From Catenuloplanes niger (GTDB taxonomy: Bacteria > Actinomycetota > Actinomycetes > Mycobacteriales > Micromonosporaceae), in assembly GCF_031458255.1 (NCBI RefSeq), contig NZ_JAVDYC010000001.1:1931001-1995000 (forward strand): a stretch of 64,000 nucleotides of DNA, written 5' to 3'. The notes beneath the pieces were generated by a model that saw nothing but the letters and a program-made list of their open reading frames with translations, was not told the DNA's origin and did no database searches. The position numbers and the translations under genes are program-made. This document shows, piece by piece, positions 17,682 through 26,153 of this stretch. Each line of letters opens with the position of its first letter. The first letter of the stretch is position 1.

Positions 17682-18731
17682 GTGGCGCGGATGACCCGGG
17701 CGGAGATGCAGGAGCACAACCGCCGCAAGGTGATCACCGCCGCACGCGCGGAGTTCCTGGCCCGCGGATTCCGCGAGGCCAAGATCGACGACATCGCGGA
17801 GCGGGCCGAACTGACCCGCGGCGCGGTCTACTCCAACTTCCCCAGCAAGCGCGCGCTCTACTTCACGGTGCTCGCGCAGGACGCGACCTCGTCCACGCTC
17901 CCGCAGGCCACCGACGTGCCCGGCACGGCCGCGGACGCGCTCGCCGCGTTCGCCCGCGCCTGGACCGGGCGGCTCCCGCTGAGCACCGACGCGCCCCGGC
18001 TGGACGCGGAACTGCTGCCCGAGATCGTCGTCGCCAGGTCACTGCACGAGCCGTTCGCCCAGCTCACCAACCTGGCCGCGATCACCCTCGGGATGACGCT
18101 GGAACCGCTGGAGGACGCCCGCGACCGCATGGTGCGCACCGCGGAGGTCGCGCTCACCACGCTCTACGGCGCAACCCAGCTGAGCACCGCGGCGCCGATC
18201 TTCACCGACCCGTTCGCGATCACCGCCTCGATCGCCCACCTCGCCCGGCTCGACCTCGGCGACGGCTGGCCACCCCCGCACCTGCCGCTCACCGCACCGG
18301 CGGTCCACACCGACGAACCATGGCCGGCCCCGGCCGCGATCGACGCGCTCCGCGGCACGCCGGCACCGTGGCAGACGGACGGCATCGTCGCGATCCTGGG
18401 CCTGCACCGCCTCGCCGCCGTCGAGGAAGCCCTGCGCGCCGCGGGAGACCGGCCGGTCACGCTCGTACTCGTCACCGGCGACCCGGGCGAACTCGGCCCA
18501 CTCGCCCGCCTCTGCGTCGCCGACCTGGCCGCCTGCCTGCGGGCCACGGTGCCGGTGGCGGGACTGCCGCCACTGCACGTCGTGCACGACGAGACCGGGG
18601 CCGTCGCGTCGGCGGCGGGATTCCCGGCATCCGACGACGACACGGAGGCGGCGGTACGGCTCACGGATGGCCGGGTCACGGCGCGCGCGGCGGGATACGG
18701 CGCCTGCCACGCCGTGGCGTCTTCGAGCTGA
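17682..18731 (+). CDS. TetR-family regulator with extra C-terminal (redoxin-like?) domain
   Basis: The N terminus is a clear TetR HTH: AKIDDIAERAELTRGAVYSN followed by FPSKRAL. A regulator core reaches about residue 200. Instead of ending there, the protein runs to 349 residues with a segment beginning near PWQTDGIVAILG and containing VTLVLVTGDPGELGPLARL and LPPLHVVHDETGAVASAAGF. That strand-helix pattern with a D-E-T-G-A turn looks like a peroxiredoxin/thioredoxin fold, but no CxxC is present. Start is GTG 17682 or ATG 17691. The fold of the tail is inference. Confidence 0.8.
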   Translation: MARMTRAEMQEHNRRKVITAARAEFLARGFREAKIDDIAERAELTRGAVYSNFPSKRALYFTVLAQDATSSTLPQATDVPGTAADALAAFARAWTGRLPLSTDAPRLDAELLPEIVVARSLHEPFAQLTNLAAITLGMTLEPLEDARDRMVRTAEVALTTLYGATQLSTAAPIFTDPFAITASIAHLARLDLGDGWPPPHLPLTAPAVHTDEPWPAPAAIDALRGTPAPWQTDGIVAILGLHRLAAVEEALRAAGDRPVTLVLVTGDPGELGPLARLCVADLAACLRATVPVAGLPPLHVVHDETGAVASAAGFPASDDDTEAAVRLTDGRVTARAAGYGACHAVASSS

Positions 18732-18835
18732 GAGATGGGCGAACGGGGTTGCCGAGCGAGTCGGTGATGATCGGGCGGCTGGTGGCACTTCGACGGTGAC
18801 CGGCTGGCCGGCTGACGAGGAACCGGCTGACTGAC

Positions 18836-19155
18836 TTGCCGCCTTGCCGCCTTCAGGCCTTGCCGCCTTGCGGGCTCGCGGGCCTTGGGCTGCGGGCTGC
18901 GGGCTGCGGGCTGCGGGCTGCGGGCTGCGGGCCTCGCGACCTCGCAGGGGTCTTACCACCTTGCGCGCCTTGCCCGCCTTGCCGCCTTGCGCTCCTTACG
19001 CGCCTTACGGCGTGCCTTGCCGCCTTGCGTGCCTTGCTGCCTTGCCGGGCTTTGCGAGCTTGCCGCCTCGCGGCCTTCCGGCCTTGTGGGCTGCGACTGC
19101 GGACTTCCACCTTCCGGTCTTCCGGTCTTCCGGTCTTCCGGTCTTCCGAACTGCG
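18836..19155. repeat. Low-complexity tract with short tandem repeats
   Basis: Drifting cttgccgc-like units cover most of the tract. Inside it are six tandem copies of the heptamer gggctgc (about 18890-18935) and four to five copies of the octamer ttccggtc (about 19108-19147). No frame shows protein-like composition. The rest of 18732-19626 also appears gene-free. Confidence 0.75.
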
Positions 19156-19355
19156 GACTGCGGGAAGCTGGCGTAAATGCGGCGATCGGGCGCTTTGCAC
19201 CCGATATTTCGGGCTATTGATGGCTATTGGACTGTGGTTGCGTTAAGGGCTGCCCCCGGCGGATCTCGGGCTCCGGTGCATGGCGGGGGTTCCGGCGGTT
19301 TGGTGTCCGTGGGGCCGGCTGTTTTTTCGTGGCGGGTGTGGGTTGCGTCTGTGGG

Positions 19356-19545
19356 CCGGGATGCTCCGTCTGCCGTCGCCCAGGCGAAGCCGAGCAGATC
19401 TTCGGCAGGGCCGCCAGCCTGGTCGGTGGTCGGCAGGGGCGGCGCTGGCGCGCCGACCCTGCCTTGGCTGCGGACTCGCCGGGTGTGGCGGCCCTGCCGA
19501 AGATCTGCACCCCAAGGGTGGTCGACGGCAGACGGTGCATCCCGG
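19356..19545. repeat. 190-bp element with 60-bp inverted-repeat ends
   Basis: The left arm is 19356-19416 and the right arm 19486-19545. Both ends begin CCGGGATGC(T/A)CCGTCTGC and CGTCG(C/A)CCA. They diverge over about ten bases, then share a perfect 23-bp inner segment containing CAGATCTTCGGCAGGG. The 69-bp centre has no gene. It resembles a miniature inverted-repeat element or a very long RNA hairpin. Confidence 0.8.
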
Positions 19546-19626
19546 CGGTGCCGGTTCCGTGCTGGCGCACGTGAATGAAAACCATCACGGCTATGTTGGC
19601 GGCGCTTCTGTCAGTTATTTGAGGGA

Positions 19627-19737
19627 ATGTGTCAACGACTCCGAGTCATATTCTATACGCGCTTGGACGCACTCGCCAATGGATGGCGTCCCGAGACGGA
19701 AGGTCTTGTGTCGCAGATTATGAACGACATCCTGTAG
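19627..19737 (+). CDS. Possible small protein (36 residues)
   Basis: Starts MCQRLRVIFYTRLDALANGW and ends VSQIMNDIL. Composition is balanced and less GC-driven than the surrounding shadow frames, and a GAGGG lies just before the ATG, though closer than ideal. It ends 55 bp before the next gene, which is on the same strand. No family recognised; it could also be a gene fragment. Confidence 0.25.
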   Translation: MCQRLRVIFYTRLDALANGWRPETEGLVSQIMNDIL

Positions 19738-19792
19738 GCCAGGGAACGCATGAGGGACGGCATTGATCTACGACCTGTGGGAGGATTCTTCT

Positions 19793-20327
19793 ATGCGGCA
19801 GATGCAGTTTTTCACCTCGGCGGAATTGGCTGTGATGCGGGATCGGACCAAATCTCGGAATTATTCTGCTGCGGGGGATGAATTTCGTCGGATACATCAG
19901 CGGCAGCGCGATTGGGGGAAGCGCCGCGGGCATATTGATCGGCTGCGCCGGGTGCGAGGTTGTTCTTATGCCGAGGCTGTGGCGGCCGTTGACGGCGTGC
20001 GCCGTGGAGCATCGCCGGAGCGTGACCGTGACCCTGCGGCGCCACAGGCATCTCCGCACGACCGCGCGGATGCCACACCGCAGGTGCCCTTACCTGACGA
20101 CAGGCCCGCCTCACCACAGACACCTTCACCTGACCGGGCAGCCATCGCACCACAGGCACCCGCACCTGACCGGGCAGCCACCACACCCGCACCTGACCAG
20201 CCAGCCACCACACCACAAGCACCCGCACCTGACCGGGCAGCCACCACACCACAAGCACCCGCACCTGACCAGCCAGCCACCACACCGCAGGCGCCTTCGC
20301 CTGATCACTCACCCACGGCGTCGCAGA
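19793..20327 (+). pseudogene. Proline-rich protein gene, 5' part, split by an IS256-family insertion
   Basis: ATG at 19793 follows GGGAGG at eight bases. The first 70 residues (MRQMQFFTSAELAVMRDRTK, then RIHQRQRDWGKRRGHIDRL) are charged and helical. From about residue 85 the protein becomes 12-residue Pro-rich repeats of the type APAPDRAATTPQ (36-bp DNA unit). At 20327 the frame runs into the insertion element and would end at 20404 inside it. On paper, removing the element and one copy of its 8-bp duplication joins codon CAG at 20326 in frame to the sequence at 21742-22088. Function unknown. Confidence 0.7.
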
Positions 20328-21733
20328 GGGTCCGTACCAAGATCGGTGTTTCCGGCTCTTCGGTCAGTAGGTTTCGGCGGCCGGCCAGCGGTCACCGAAG
20401 GTGATGGCGAAGGCGTTCAGCACGGGCTTCCAGCGGATCGTCCATCGTGCGCGGCCGGCCCCGGTCGGGTCCAGGCTGCGGGTCACAAGATACAGGCATT
20501 TCAACGCGGCCTGCTCGCTGGGGAAATGCCCGCGTGCGCGAACAGCACGACGGTAGCGGGCGTTCAATGATTCGATCGCGTTCGTCGAACAGATCACCTT
20601 CCTGATCTCGACGTCGTAATCGAGGAACGGGATGAACTCATCCCACGCGTTACGCCACAACCGGATCATCGCCCGGTATTTACTCCCCCATTTCTCCTCG
20701 AGGTCGTCCAGAGCGGCGAGCGCGGCGTCGGCGTTGACCGCCGTGTAAATCGGTTTGATGTCGCGTTTGATCGCGTCGGCATCCGCCCGGGAGGTCAGAC
20801 GAAAAGTGTTCCGGATCAGATGAATGATGCAGGTCTGGACGATCGCTTGCGGCCACACCGCCTCGACGGTGTCCGGCAGCCCTTTCAGCCCGTCGCAGAC
20901 GACGAAGAACACATCCCGCACGCCACGGTTCTTCAGATCCACCAGGACACTCATCCAGAACTTGGCGCCCTCGCCACCGGAGCCGGACCACAACCCCAGG
21001 ACGTCTTTGTGGCCGTCCACGGTGACCCCGATGGCCGCGTAGACCGGCCGGTTGGCGACCTGGCCGTCACGGACCTTGACGACGATGGCGTCGATGAACA
21101 CGGCCACGTAAACGGCATCGAGTGGCCGGGTCGACCATTCCGTCATCTCCGCCACGACTTTATCGGTGATCCGCGAGATCGTCTCTTTCGACACCGACGC
21201 ACCGTAGATCTCCGCAAAATGCGCGGAGATCTCCCCGGTCGTCATTCCCTTCGCATACAACGACAACACGATCTCGTCGACCTCGGTCAGGCGCCGCTGC
21301 CGCTTCTTCACGATCTGCGGCTCGAACGTCCCTTCCCGATCTCGCGGCACGTCGATACGCACCTCACCGGCCGCATCCGAGATCACCGTCTTGCCGCGGC
21401 TGCCATTGCGCACATTCGTCGACTCACGCTCCGGCGATGCCTGGTTCTTCGCATGACCGAGGTGTTCAGTCATCTCCTCGTTCAACGCCGCCTCGAGGAC
21501 ATTCTTGGTGAACAGCTTCAACAGGCCGTTCGGACCGGTCAGTTCCAGCCCGCGCGCCTTCGCCTCGGCCACCATCGCCGCCGCAGCGGCCTGCTCCGGC
21601 GACAGCTGCCGCCCGTCACCCTCGATCTTCTTCCGTGGACTCACAACGTTCGATGTCATCACTCACGGTGCCCATCCCGCCAGGACTTCAGCCCGGCGTG
21701 TCGGGCCGGAAACACCCCTCGTGGCACAGTCCC
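20328..21733 (-). mobile_element. Complete IS256-family insertion sequence (1406 bp)
   Basis: Imperfect terminal repeats: GGGTCCGTACCAAGATCGGT followed by GTTTCCGG at the left, and GGGACTGTGCCACGAGGGGT followed by GTTTCCGG at the right (reverse strand). An 8-bp target duplication GTCGCAGA flanks it at 20320-20327 and 21734-21741. A full transposase lies inside. The exact duplication indicates a recent, undisturbed insertion. Confidence 0.92.
20364..21662 (-). CDS. IS256-family (Mutator-type) transposase
   Basis: A protein of 432 residues with the family layout: N-terminal GLELTGPNGLLKLFTKNVLE, then NVRNGSRGKTV and DVPRDREGTFEPQIVKKRQR. The catalytic triad is seen as D in AVFIDAIVVKVRDGQVANRP, D in FVVCDGLKGLPD and E in ICSTNAIESLNARYRR. 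The start is GTG 21662 or the ATG one codon on. It appears intact and probably active. Confidence 0.95.
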   Translation of the reverse strand: MMTSNVVSPRKKIEGDGRQLSPEQAAAAAMVAEAKARGLELTGPNGLLKLFTKNVLEAALNEEMTEHLGHAKNQASPERESTNVRNGSRGKTVISDAAGEVRIDVPRDREGTFEPQIVKKRQRRLTEVDEIVLSLYAKGMTTGEISAHFAEIYGASVSKETISRITDKVVAEMTEWSTRPLDAVYVAVFIDAIVVKVRDGQVANRPVYAAIGVTVDGHKDVLGLWSGSGGEGAKFWMSVLVDLKNRGVRDVFFVVCDGLKGLPDTVEAVWPQAIVQTCIIHLIRNTFRLTSRADADAIKRDIKPIYTAVNADAALAALDDLEEKWGSKYRAMIRLWRNAWDEFIPFLDYDVEIRKVICSTNAIESLNARYRRAVRARGHFPSEQAALKCLYLVTRSLDPTGAGRARWTIRWKPVLNAFAITFGDRWPAAETY

Positions 21734-21741
21734 GTCGCAGA

Positions 21742-22088
21742 TGGCGAAGCGTGATCACGTGGCTGTGGGGCGGCGGCGGAAGGCGCTGGGGGCGGGGCAG
21801 GGGACGGGCCGTGTTCCGTGGTTGCGCGGACGCTTCGGGACGGTCGCCGTTCGGGCCGGCTGTCAGGCGGGTGTCGTGGTGACCGGGAATGGTGGCGGAG
21901 CAGCGGGCACCGGGCCTTCCGGCAGGGCGGGTGCGGAGCAGCGGGCACCGGGCCTTCCGGCAGGGCGGGTGTTGACTGCCGCGCCGGGCCCGGACGGGCG
22001 CCGAGAATCGAATCTCGCCATTGCAGGCCACGCGGTCTTATTATGGCACGGAAACAATATCCGGCGCAGCGCCCCGCGTAATAAATAA
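21742..22088 (+). pseudogene. 3' part of the IS-split gene
   Basis: After removal of the IS and one GTCGCAGA copy, the upstream frame continues here as MAKRDHVAVGRRRKALGAGQ and stays open to a TAA at 22086-22088, giving about 115 further codons rich in Gly, Ala and Arg. A 38-bp tandem duplication inside it (21895-21970) is not a multiple of three, so either the duplication is recent or the distal part is not truly coding. The join at the insertion point is secure; the coding status of this half is less so. Confidence 0.45.
21895..21970. repeat. 38-bp tandem duplication
   Basis: gcggagcagcgggcaccggg plus ccttccggcagggcgggt occurs twice, head to tail, starting at 21895 and 21933. Nothing else is recognised in 22089-22241. 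Confidence 0.85.
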
Positions 22089-22241
22089 GGTCATGACGAA
22101 ATCGGCGCGGGATCGCCGACCGTGGCGTGCTCTGCACCTTTCTTCCGGACATCAGAGGGGCTGGTTCCAGACCCGAGAAGGAAAGCGCCGAGTCCGATCG
22201 CCGTCGTCGTTGAATGGCGTGGCCGGCGGTGGAGGGTGCGG

Positions 22242-22685
22242 CTAGTGCAGCGTCAGGACGTGGGCGTTTATCCGCCGCACCTCGTCGGCGAGGTCCTCCA
22301 GTTGCACCACCTGCACGCCGCAGGCGGACAGCAGTGCGGCGCCGTCGCCCTCGACGAAGACCGGGGGTTCGCGCAGTGCGTAGACGACCCGGGGGATGCC
22401 GGCCTCCAGGATCAGTTCGGCGCAGGTGCGCGGGTGGGATGCCCGGCGGCTGCACGGCTCCAGCGAGCTGTAGATCGTCGCGCCGGTCAGGTCCGTGCCG
22501 CGCAGTTTGCGCAGTGCGGTCTCCTCCGCGTGGTCGCGTGGGCCGCTCTCCCGCGAGTAGCCGGTGGCCAGCTCGCGGCCGTCCGCGCCGACCACGATCG
22601 CGCCCACCGCGAACGCGGTCTCGGAGACCGGGCACAGCCGGGACAGCTCGACCGCGCGGCGCAGCCACAGCAGGTCCGGTGTCAC
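22242..22685 (-). CDS. RibD-like deaminase domain protein
   Basis: A single cytidine/deoxycytidylate deaminase-fold domain of 147 residues: HAEETALRKL supplies the zinc-ligand histidine and catalytic glutamate, and PCSRRASHPRTCAEL supplies two cysteine ligands. The spacing fits the RibD N-terminal deaminase, which acts on the pyrimidine intermediate of riboflavin synthesis. GTG at 22685 overlaps the stop of the upstream reductase gene (GTGA). The two halves of a normal RibD are thus separate, with the reductase gene first. A role outside riboflavin synthesis is possible, since no other rib genes are here. Confidence 0.82.
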   Translation of the reverse strand: MTPDLLWLRRAVELSRLCPVSETAFAVGAIVVGADGRELATGYSRESGPRDHAEETALRKLRGTDLTGATIYSSLEPCSRRASHPRTCAELILEAGIPRVVYALREPPVFVEGDGAALLSACGVQVVQLEDLADEVRRINAHVLTLH

Positions 22686-23380
22686 ACCGGCACCTCGAAG
22701 CGGTCGGTGAGCAGGTAGCGCAGCAGCACCACGTCGTCGATCTTGCGGACCTCGGCGACGGTCATCCGCCGGTCGGACGGCCAGGGCAGCGCGCCGCCGC
22801 CGGCGAACCGGGGCGCGGCCGGGTCGCCGACCAGGAACGGCGCGACCACGAGTTGCAGCTCGTCGACGAGGCCGGCGGTGAGGAACTCGGCGTGCACGGC
22901 CGCGCCGCCCTCGACCATCAGCCGGTGGACGCCGCGGGCGGAGAGGTCGGCGAGCACCCAGTCGAGCGCGACGTCCGGCCCGGCGTCGATCACGGTGGCC
23001 AGGCCGTCCAGCGACGCGGACAGGGCCGCGAAGGCGGACGAGGCCGTGTAGACCAGCTTGGCCGCGTCGCCCGCGGTGAAGAAGTGCGCGGCCGGGTCGA
23101 GCACGCCGGAGCGGGTCAGCGTGACCTTGACCGGTGACGGCGGCTGGCTGCGCGCGACCCGGTCGCCGCGGCGGATCCGGGAGCGGACCACGAGCCGCGG
23201 GTTGTCCCGGCGGACCGTGCTGGCACCGACCAGGATCGCATCGCAGGTGGCGCGGATCAGGTCGACGCGGTCCAGGTCGGCGTCGTTCGACAGGACCAGG
23301 CGCTCGGCGGACGCGTCGTCGATGTAGCCGTCGACCGACATCGCGCAGCTGAGCAACGTGTAGGGACGCTGCGACCCCAT
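22682..23380 (-). CDS. RibD C-terminal domain (pyrimidine/dihydrofolate reductase-like) protein
   Basis: A protein of 232 residues starting MGSQRPYTLLSCAMSVDGYI, with the family motifs AILVGASTVRRDNPRL and HRLMVEGGAAVHAEFL; the GG is where NADPH binds in this fold. It should reduce a pyrimidine or pteridine-like substrate with NADPH. ATG at 23380 follows GGGGGG at seven bases; 13 codons of upstream extension are not needed. Coupled to the deaminase gene by GTGA, so the pair probably acts together. Confidence 0.86.
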   Translation of the reverse strand: MGSQRPYTLLSCAMSVDGYIDDASAERLVLSNDADLDRVDLIRATCDAILVGASTVRRDNPRLVVRSRIRRGDRVARSQPPSPVKVTLTRSGVLDPAAHFFTAGDAAKLVYTASSAFAALSASLDGLATVIDAGPDVALDWVLADLSARGVHRLMVEGGAAVHAEFLTAGLVDELQLVVAPFLVGDPAAPRFAGGGALPWPSDRRMTVAEVRKIDDVVLLRYLLTDRFEVPV

Positions 23381-23470
23381 GGCACAACCCCCCGGCGCCG
23401 GACGAACTCGACAGCGCAAGCGTAGTGGCCCGGCCGGGGCGAAAAAGCGCTTATGCCCACGTGACGCGCG

Positions 23471-25912
23471 TCAAAAAGCGAGCGAGCGGTCCGCCGCGAG
23501 CAGGCGATCCACCGAGTCCGCCGTGATCGGCCGGGAGAAGTGGTAGCCCTGGCCGAGCTGGCAGCCGAGGTTCCGCAGCAGCCGGGCCTGTTCCGCGGTC
23601 TCCACGCCCTCGACCACGGTGCCGAGCGCGAGGCTGCGGGCCAGGTCGATGATCGCCCGGATCAGCGAGACCTGCTGCAGGCCCTCGGGACCCTCGACCG
23701 GCACGAACGCCTTGTCGATCTTGATGCTGTCGATCGGCAGGTGCTGCAGGTACGCCAGCGAGGAGTAGCCGGTGCCGAAGTCGTCGACCGCCACCTTCAC
23801 GCCCATCTTGCGCAGCGACGTGAGGTGCGCGATCGCCGCGCCGCCGCCGTCCGCGACCAGCACGCTCTCGGTGATCTCCAGGGTGAGCGCGTGCGCGGGC
23901 AGTCCGGAGTCCCGCAGCGCCTCCCGGACGACCTGCTCGAAGTCCGGCTCGCGCAGCTGCCGCACGGAGACGTTGACGGACAGCCGCACGCCGTACCGGT
24001 GGTGCCAGGCGACCGCGTCCAGGCAGGCACGGCGCAGCACCCACGCGCCGAGCGGCACGATCAGGCCGGAGTCCTCCGCGACCGAGATGAACTGGTCCGG
24101 CGGGATCGGCTTGCCGTCGCTGGGCGTCCACCGCACCAGCGCCTCGACCGACACGGTGTGCTCGTCGCTCAGGTCGACCAGCGGCTGGTAGTGCACGGCG
24201 AAGTCGGCGCGGTCGATCGCGGCGCGCAGCCCGTCGACCGTGCGGGTCCGGTGCAGCTGGTCGGCGCGCAGCCGCTCGTCGAAGCTGACCACCCGGTCCT
24301 TGCCGGCCGCCTTCGCCGCGTAGAGCGCGAGGTCCACGTCGCGGAGCATCTCCGACGTGCTGAGCCGGGAGTCGAGCGTGCGCAGGCCGACGCTGGCCGT
24401 GGTGTGCAGTCGGTGGTCGCCGACCTCGACCGGCTGCCGGACCAGCTGGACCAGCTTCTCGCCGATGGTGACCGCGTCCAGGTCGACGACGTCCTCCAGC
24501 AGCACCGCGAACTCGTCGCCGCCGAGCCGCGCCAGCGTGTCGCCGGAGCGCAGGCCGGCCTGCAGCCGATCCGCGATCACCGCGAGCAGCGCGTCGCCGG
24601 TCGGGTGCCCGAACCGGTCGTTGATGTCCTTGAACCCGTCCAGGTCCAGCATGATCAGCGTGGCCGGCGCCGGCCCGCTGAGCGCGGCCTCGACGCGCTG
24701 GCGCAGCAGCAGCCGGTTCGGCAGGCCGGTCAGCGGGTCGTGCAGCGCCTGGTGGCTGAGCTCGTCCTGCAGCGATTCCTGCCGGGCGAGCGCGCGCTCC
24801 AGCGCGGCGCCGCGGCGGTCCAGCGCGCGGGCCCGGGACTCCGCCAGGCTGGCGATCTGGGTCAGGCGCGTCACCAGCAACAGCAGCGTGACCGCGGTGG
24901 CGGCCATCGGGACCACGACGTCGTGACCGTCGATCGAGCCGGAACGCAGCTCGGTCAGCAGCGAGGCCGTGGTGGCCGCCGGCACGATCAGCACCAGCGC
25001 CAGATAGCTGGCGAACATCCAGTGCGGGTGGGTACGCCGCACGTCGGAGAGCCGCCCGCCCGCGCCCATCGCCGGGTGCAGCGCGGCCGCGCCGACCAGC
25101 ACGGCCGCGGCCAGCCAGCACAGCGACGCGGGCAGCAGGTCGACCCATCCGTCGCCGCCCTCCACGATGTGGATGAGGACCATGGTGTCGCCGAGCGTCT
25201 GCGCGACCGTGGCACCGACCGCGAGCAAGCTCCAGCCCGGGCGCCCGCTGCCGATGACGGCGAGCCGGACCGCGCCGCACAGGATCAGCAGATCCATCAG
25301 CGGGTACGACAGGGAGAACAGCCCGGCCGTGGTCAGCCGCGCGTCGTGGCTGTTGAGCAGCGGGTCGAACAGCATCGTCCAGTAGAGGACCGCACCCGCG
25401 CAGGCGAAGATGCCGGTCTCCAGCAGCCCGGTCCGCCAGGCGCCGCGGCCGCCGCGCTCCGGCAGCGCCATCATGCCGACCAGCAGCAGCGGGTACATCA
25501 GGAAGTAGAACGCGTCCACCGGGCCCGGGTACGGCGGGTGCACGCCGGCCACGGCCAGCCCGAGCCAGGTGACGTTCGCGATCATCGGCACCGAGACGCC
25601 GGCCAGGATGCACCACCAGGGCAGCATCCGACGCGGGCGGTGCAGCCGGATCCCGGCCACGACCGCGGCGACCGCGACGATCTCGCCGCCGAGCAACGCG
25701 AACGGTCGCGCCGCGGGCAGGGTCACGGCCACGCCGGCGAGGGCGCTGCTGCCGAGCACGAACCACAGCCACAGGTGTGGCCGCGTCCGGGACGGGCGCT
25801 CAGCGATCGTCACACCGGCCTCCGGTCTGTCTCGGTCTTCGCTTCCGGCAGCCACCATCGGCCGTACCGTGGGCGACATATGTGGTTTTCCGGAAAGCGT
25901 GGTGGTGGCCAT
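23471..25912 (-). CDS. Membrane GGDEF-EAL cyclic di-GMP enzyme
   Basis: About 813 residues. The N-terminal 370 hold about nine membrane helices. Then a GGDEF domain with GGDEFAVLLEDV and DLDGFKDINDRFGH, and an EAL domain with SVEALVRW, DDFGTGYSS and EGVET. Both active-site signatures are intact, so the protein could make and break cyclic di-GMP. The start is uncertain: GTG 25915, ATG 25912 and an internal ATG before SPTVRP are all possible and none has a strong ribosome site. The promoter of the divergent riboswitch lies beside its 5' end. Confidence 0.93.
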   Translation of the reverse strand: MATTTLSGKPHMSPTVRPMVAAGSEDRDRPEAGVTIAERPSRTRPHLWLWFVLGSSALAGVAVTLPAARPFALLGGEIVAVAAVVAGIRLHRPRRMLPWWCILAGVSVPMIANVTWLGLAVAGVHPPYPGPVDAFYFLMYPLLLVGMMALPERGGRGAWRTGLLETGIFACAGAVLYWTMLFDPLLNSHDARLTTAGLFSLSYPLMDLLILCGAVRLAVIGSGRPGWSLLAVGATVAQTLGDTMVLIHIVEGGDGWVDLLPASLCWLAAAVLVGAAALHPAMGAGGRLSDVRRTHPHWMFASYLALVLIVPAATTASLLTELRSGSIDGHDVVVPMAATAVTLLLLVTRLTQIASLAESRARALDRRGAALERALARQESLQDELSHQALHDPLTGLPNRLLLRQRVEAALSGPAPATLIMLDLDGFKDINDRFGHPTGDALLAVIADRLQAGLRSGDTLARLGGDEFAVLLEDVVDLDAVTIGEKLVQLVRQPVEVGDHRLHTTASVGLRTLDSRLSTSEMLRDVDLALYAAKAAGKDRVVSFDERLRADQLHRTRTVDGLRAAIDRADFAVHYQPLVDLSDEHTVSVEALVRWTPSDGKPIPPDQFISVAEDSGLIVPLGAWVLRRACLDAVAWHHRYGVRLSVNVSVRQLREPDFEQVVREALRDSGLPAHALTLEITESVLVADGGGAAIAHLTSLRKMGVKVAVDDFGTGYSSLAYLQHLPIDSIKIDKAFVPVEGPEGLQQVSLIRAIIDLARSLALGTVVEGVETAEQARLLRNLGCQLGQGYHFSRPITADSVDRLLAADRSLAF

Positions 25913-25917
25913 CACGG

Positions 25918-25945
25918 TTGGTCACCGGGACAGAGCCGCTATAGT
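25918..25945 (+). promoter_or_regulatory. Promoter of the riboswitch-exporter transcript
   Basis: TTGGTC (25918-25923), 16-bp spacer, TATAGT (25940-25945), placing the transcript start a few bases before the riboswitch at 25957. It resembles a housekeeping sigma promoter. Confidence 0.65.
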
Positions 25946-25956
25946 CGGGAATCGCG

Positions 25957-26066
25957 AAGGGGAGTAGCTCCCAATGTCGTGGTCGACATACTGACGGCGT
26001 CGTGCTGACGTCGTCCGGCCACGCGGCCTCGGTCTCGCGACCGGGGCGGGCGAGACCTTCGACTCT
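25957..26066 (+). ncRNA. yybP-ykoY manganese riboswitch
   Basis: Begins AAGGGGAGTAGCTCCC and contains GTCGGTC-like and CATACTGACG segments, a variable GC arm, and the closing GGGCGAGACCTTCGACTC. These are the landmark blocks of the yybP-ykoY aptamer, which senses Mn2+. A possible platform hairpin (GGCTGT...ACAGCC) follows at about 26067-26100. It precedes a UPF0016 cation exporter by 88 nt, a known pairing. Confidence 0.85.
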
Positions 26067-26153
26067 GGCTGTTGCACGCCTGTGCGCAGGACACACAGCC
26101 GGGTCGAGGTCGCCCGTGCCCTGGATCCGGCTCAGAAGGACCGGAAGGGCTTC

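Noticed and set aside
19177-19578. Protein gene of 133 codons across the inverted-repeat element
   Set aside because: No ribosome site; composition follows the repeat arms, and both strands are equally open.
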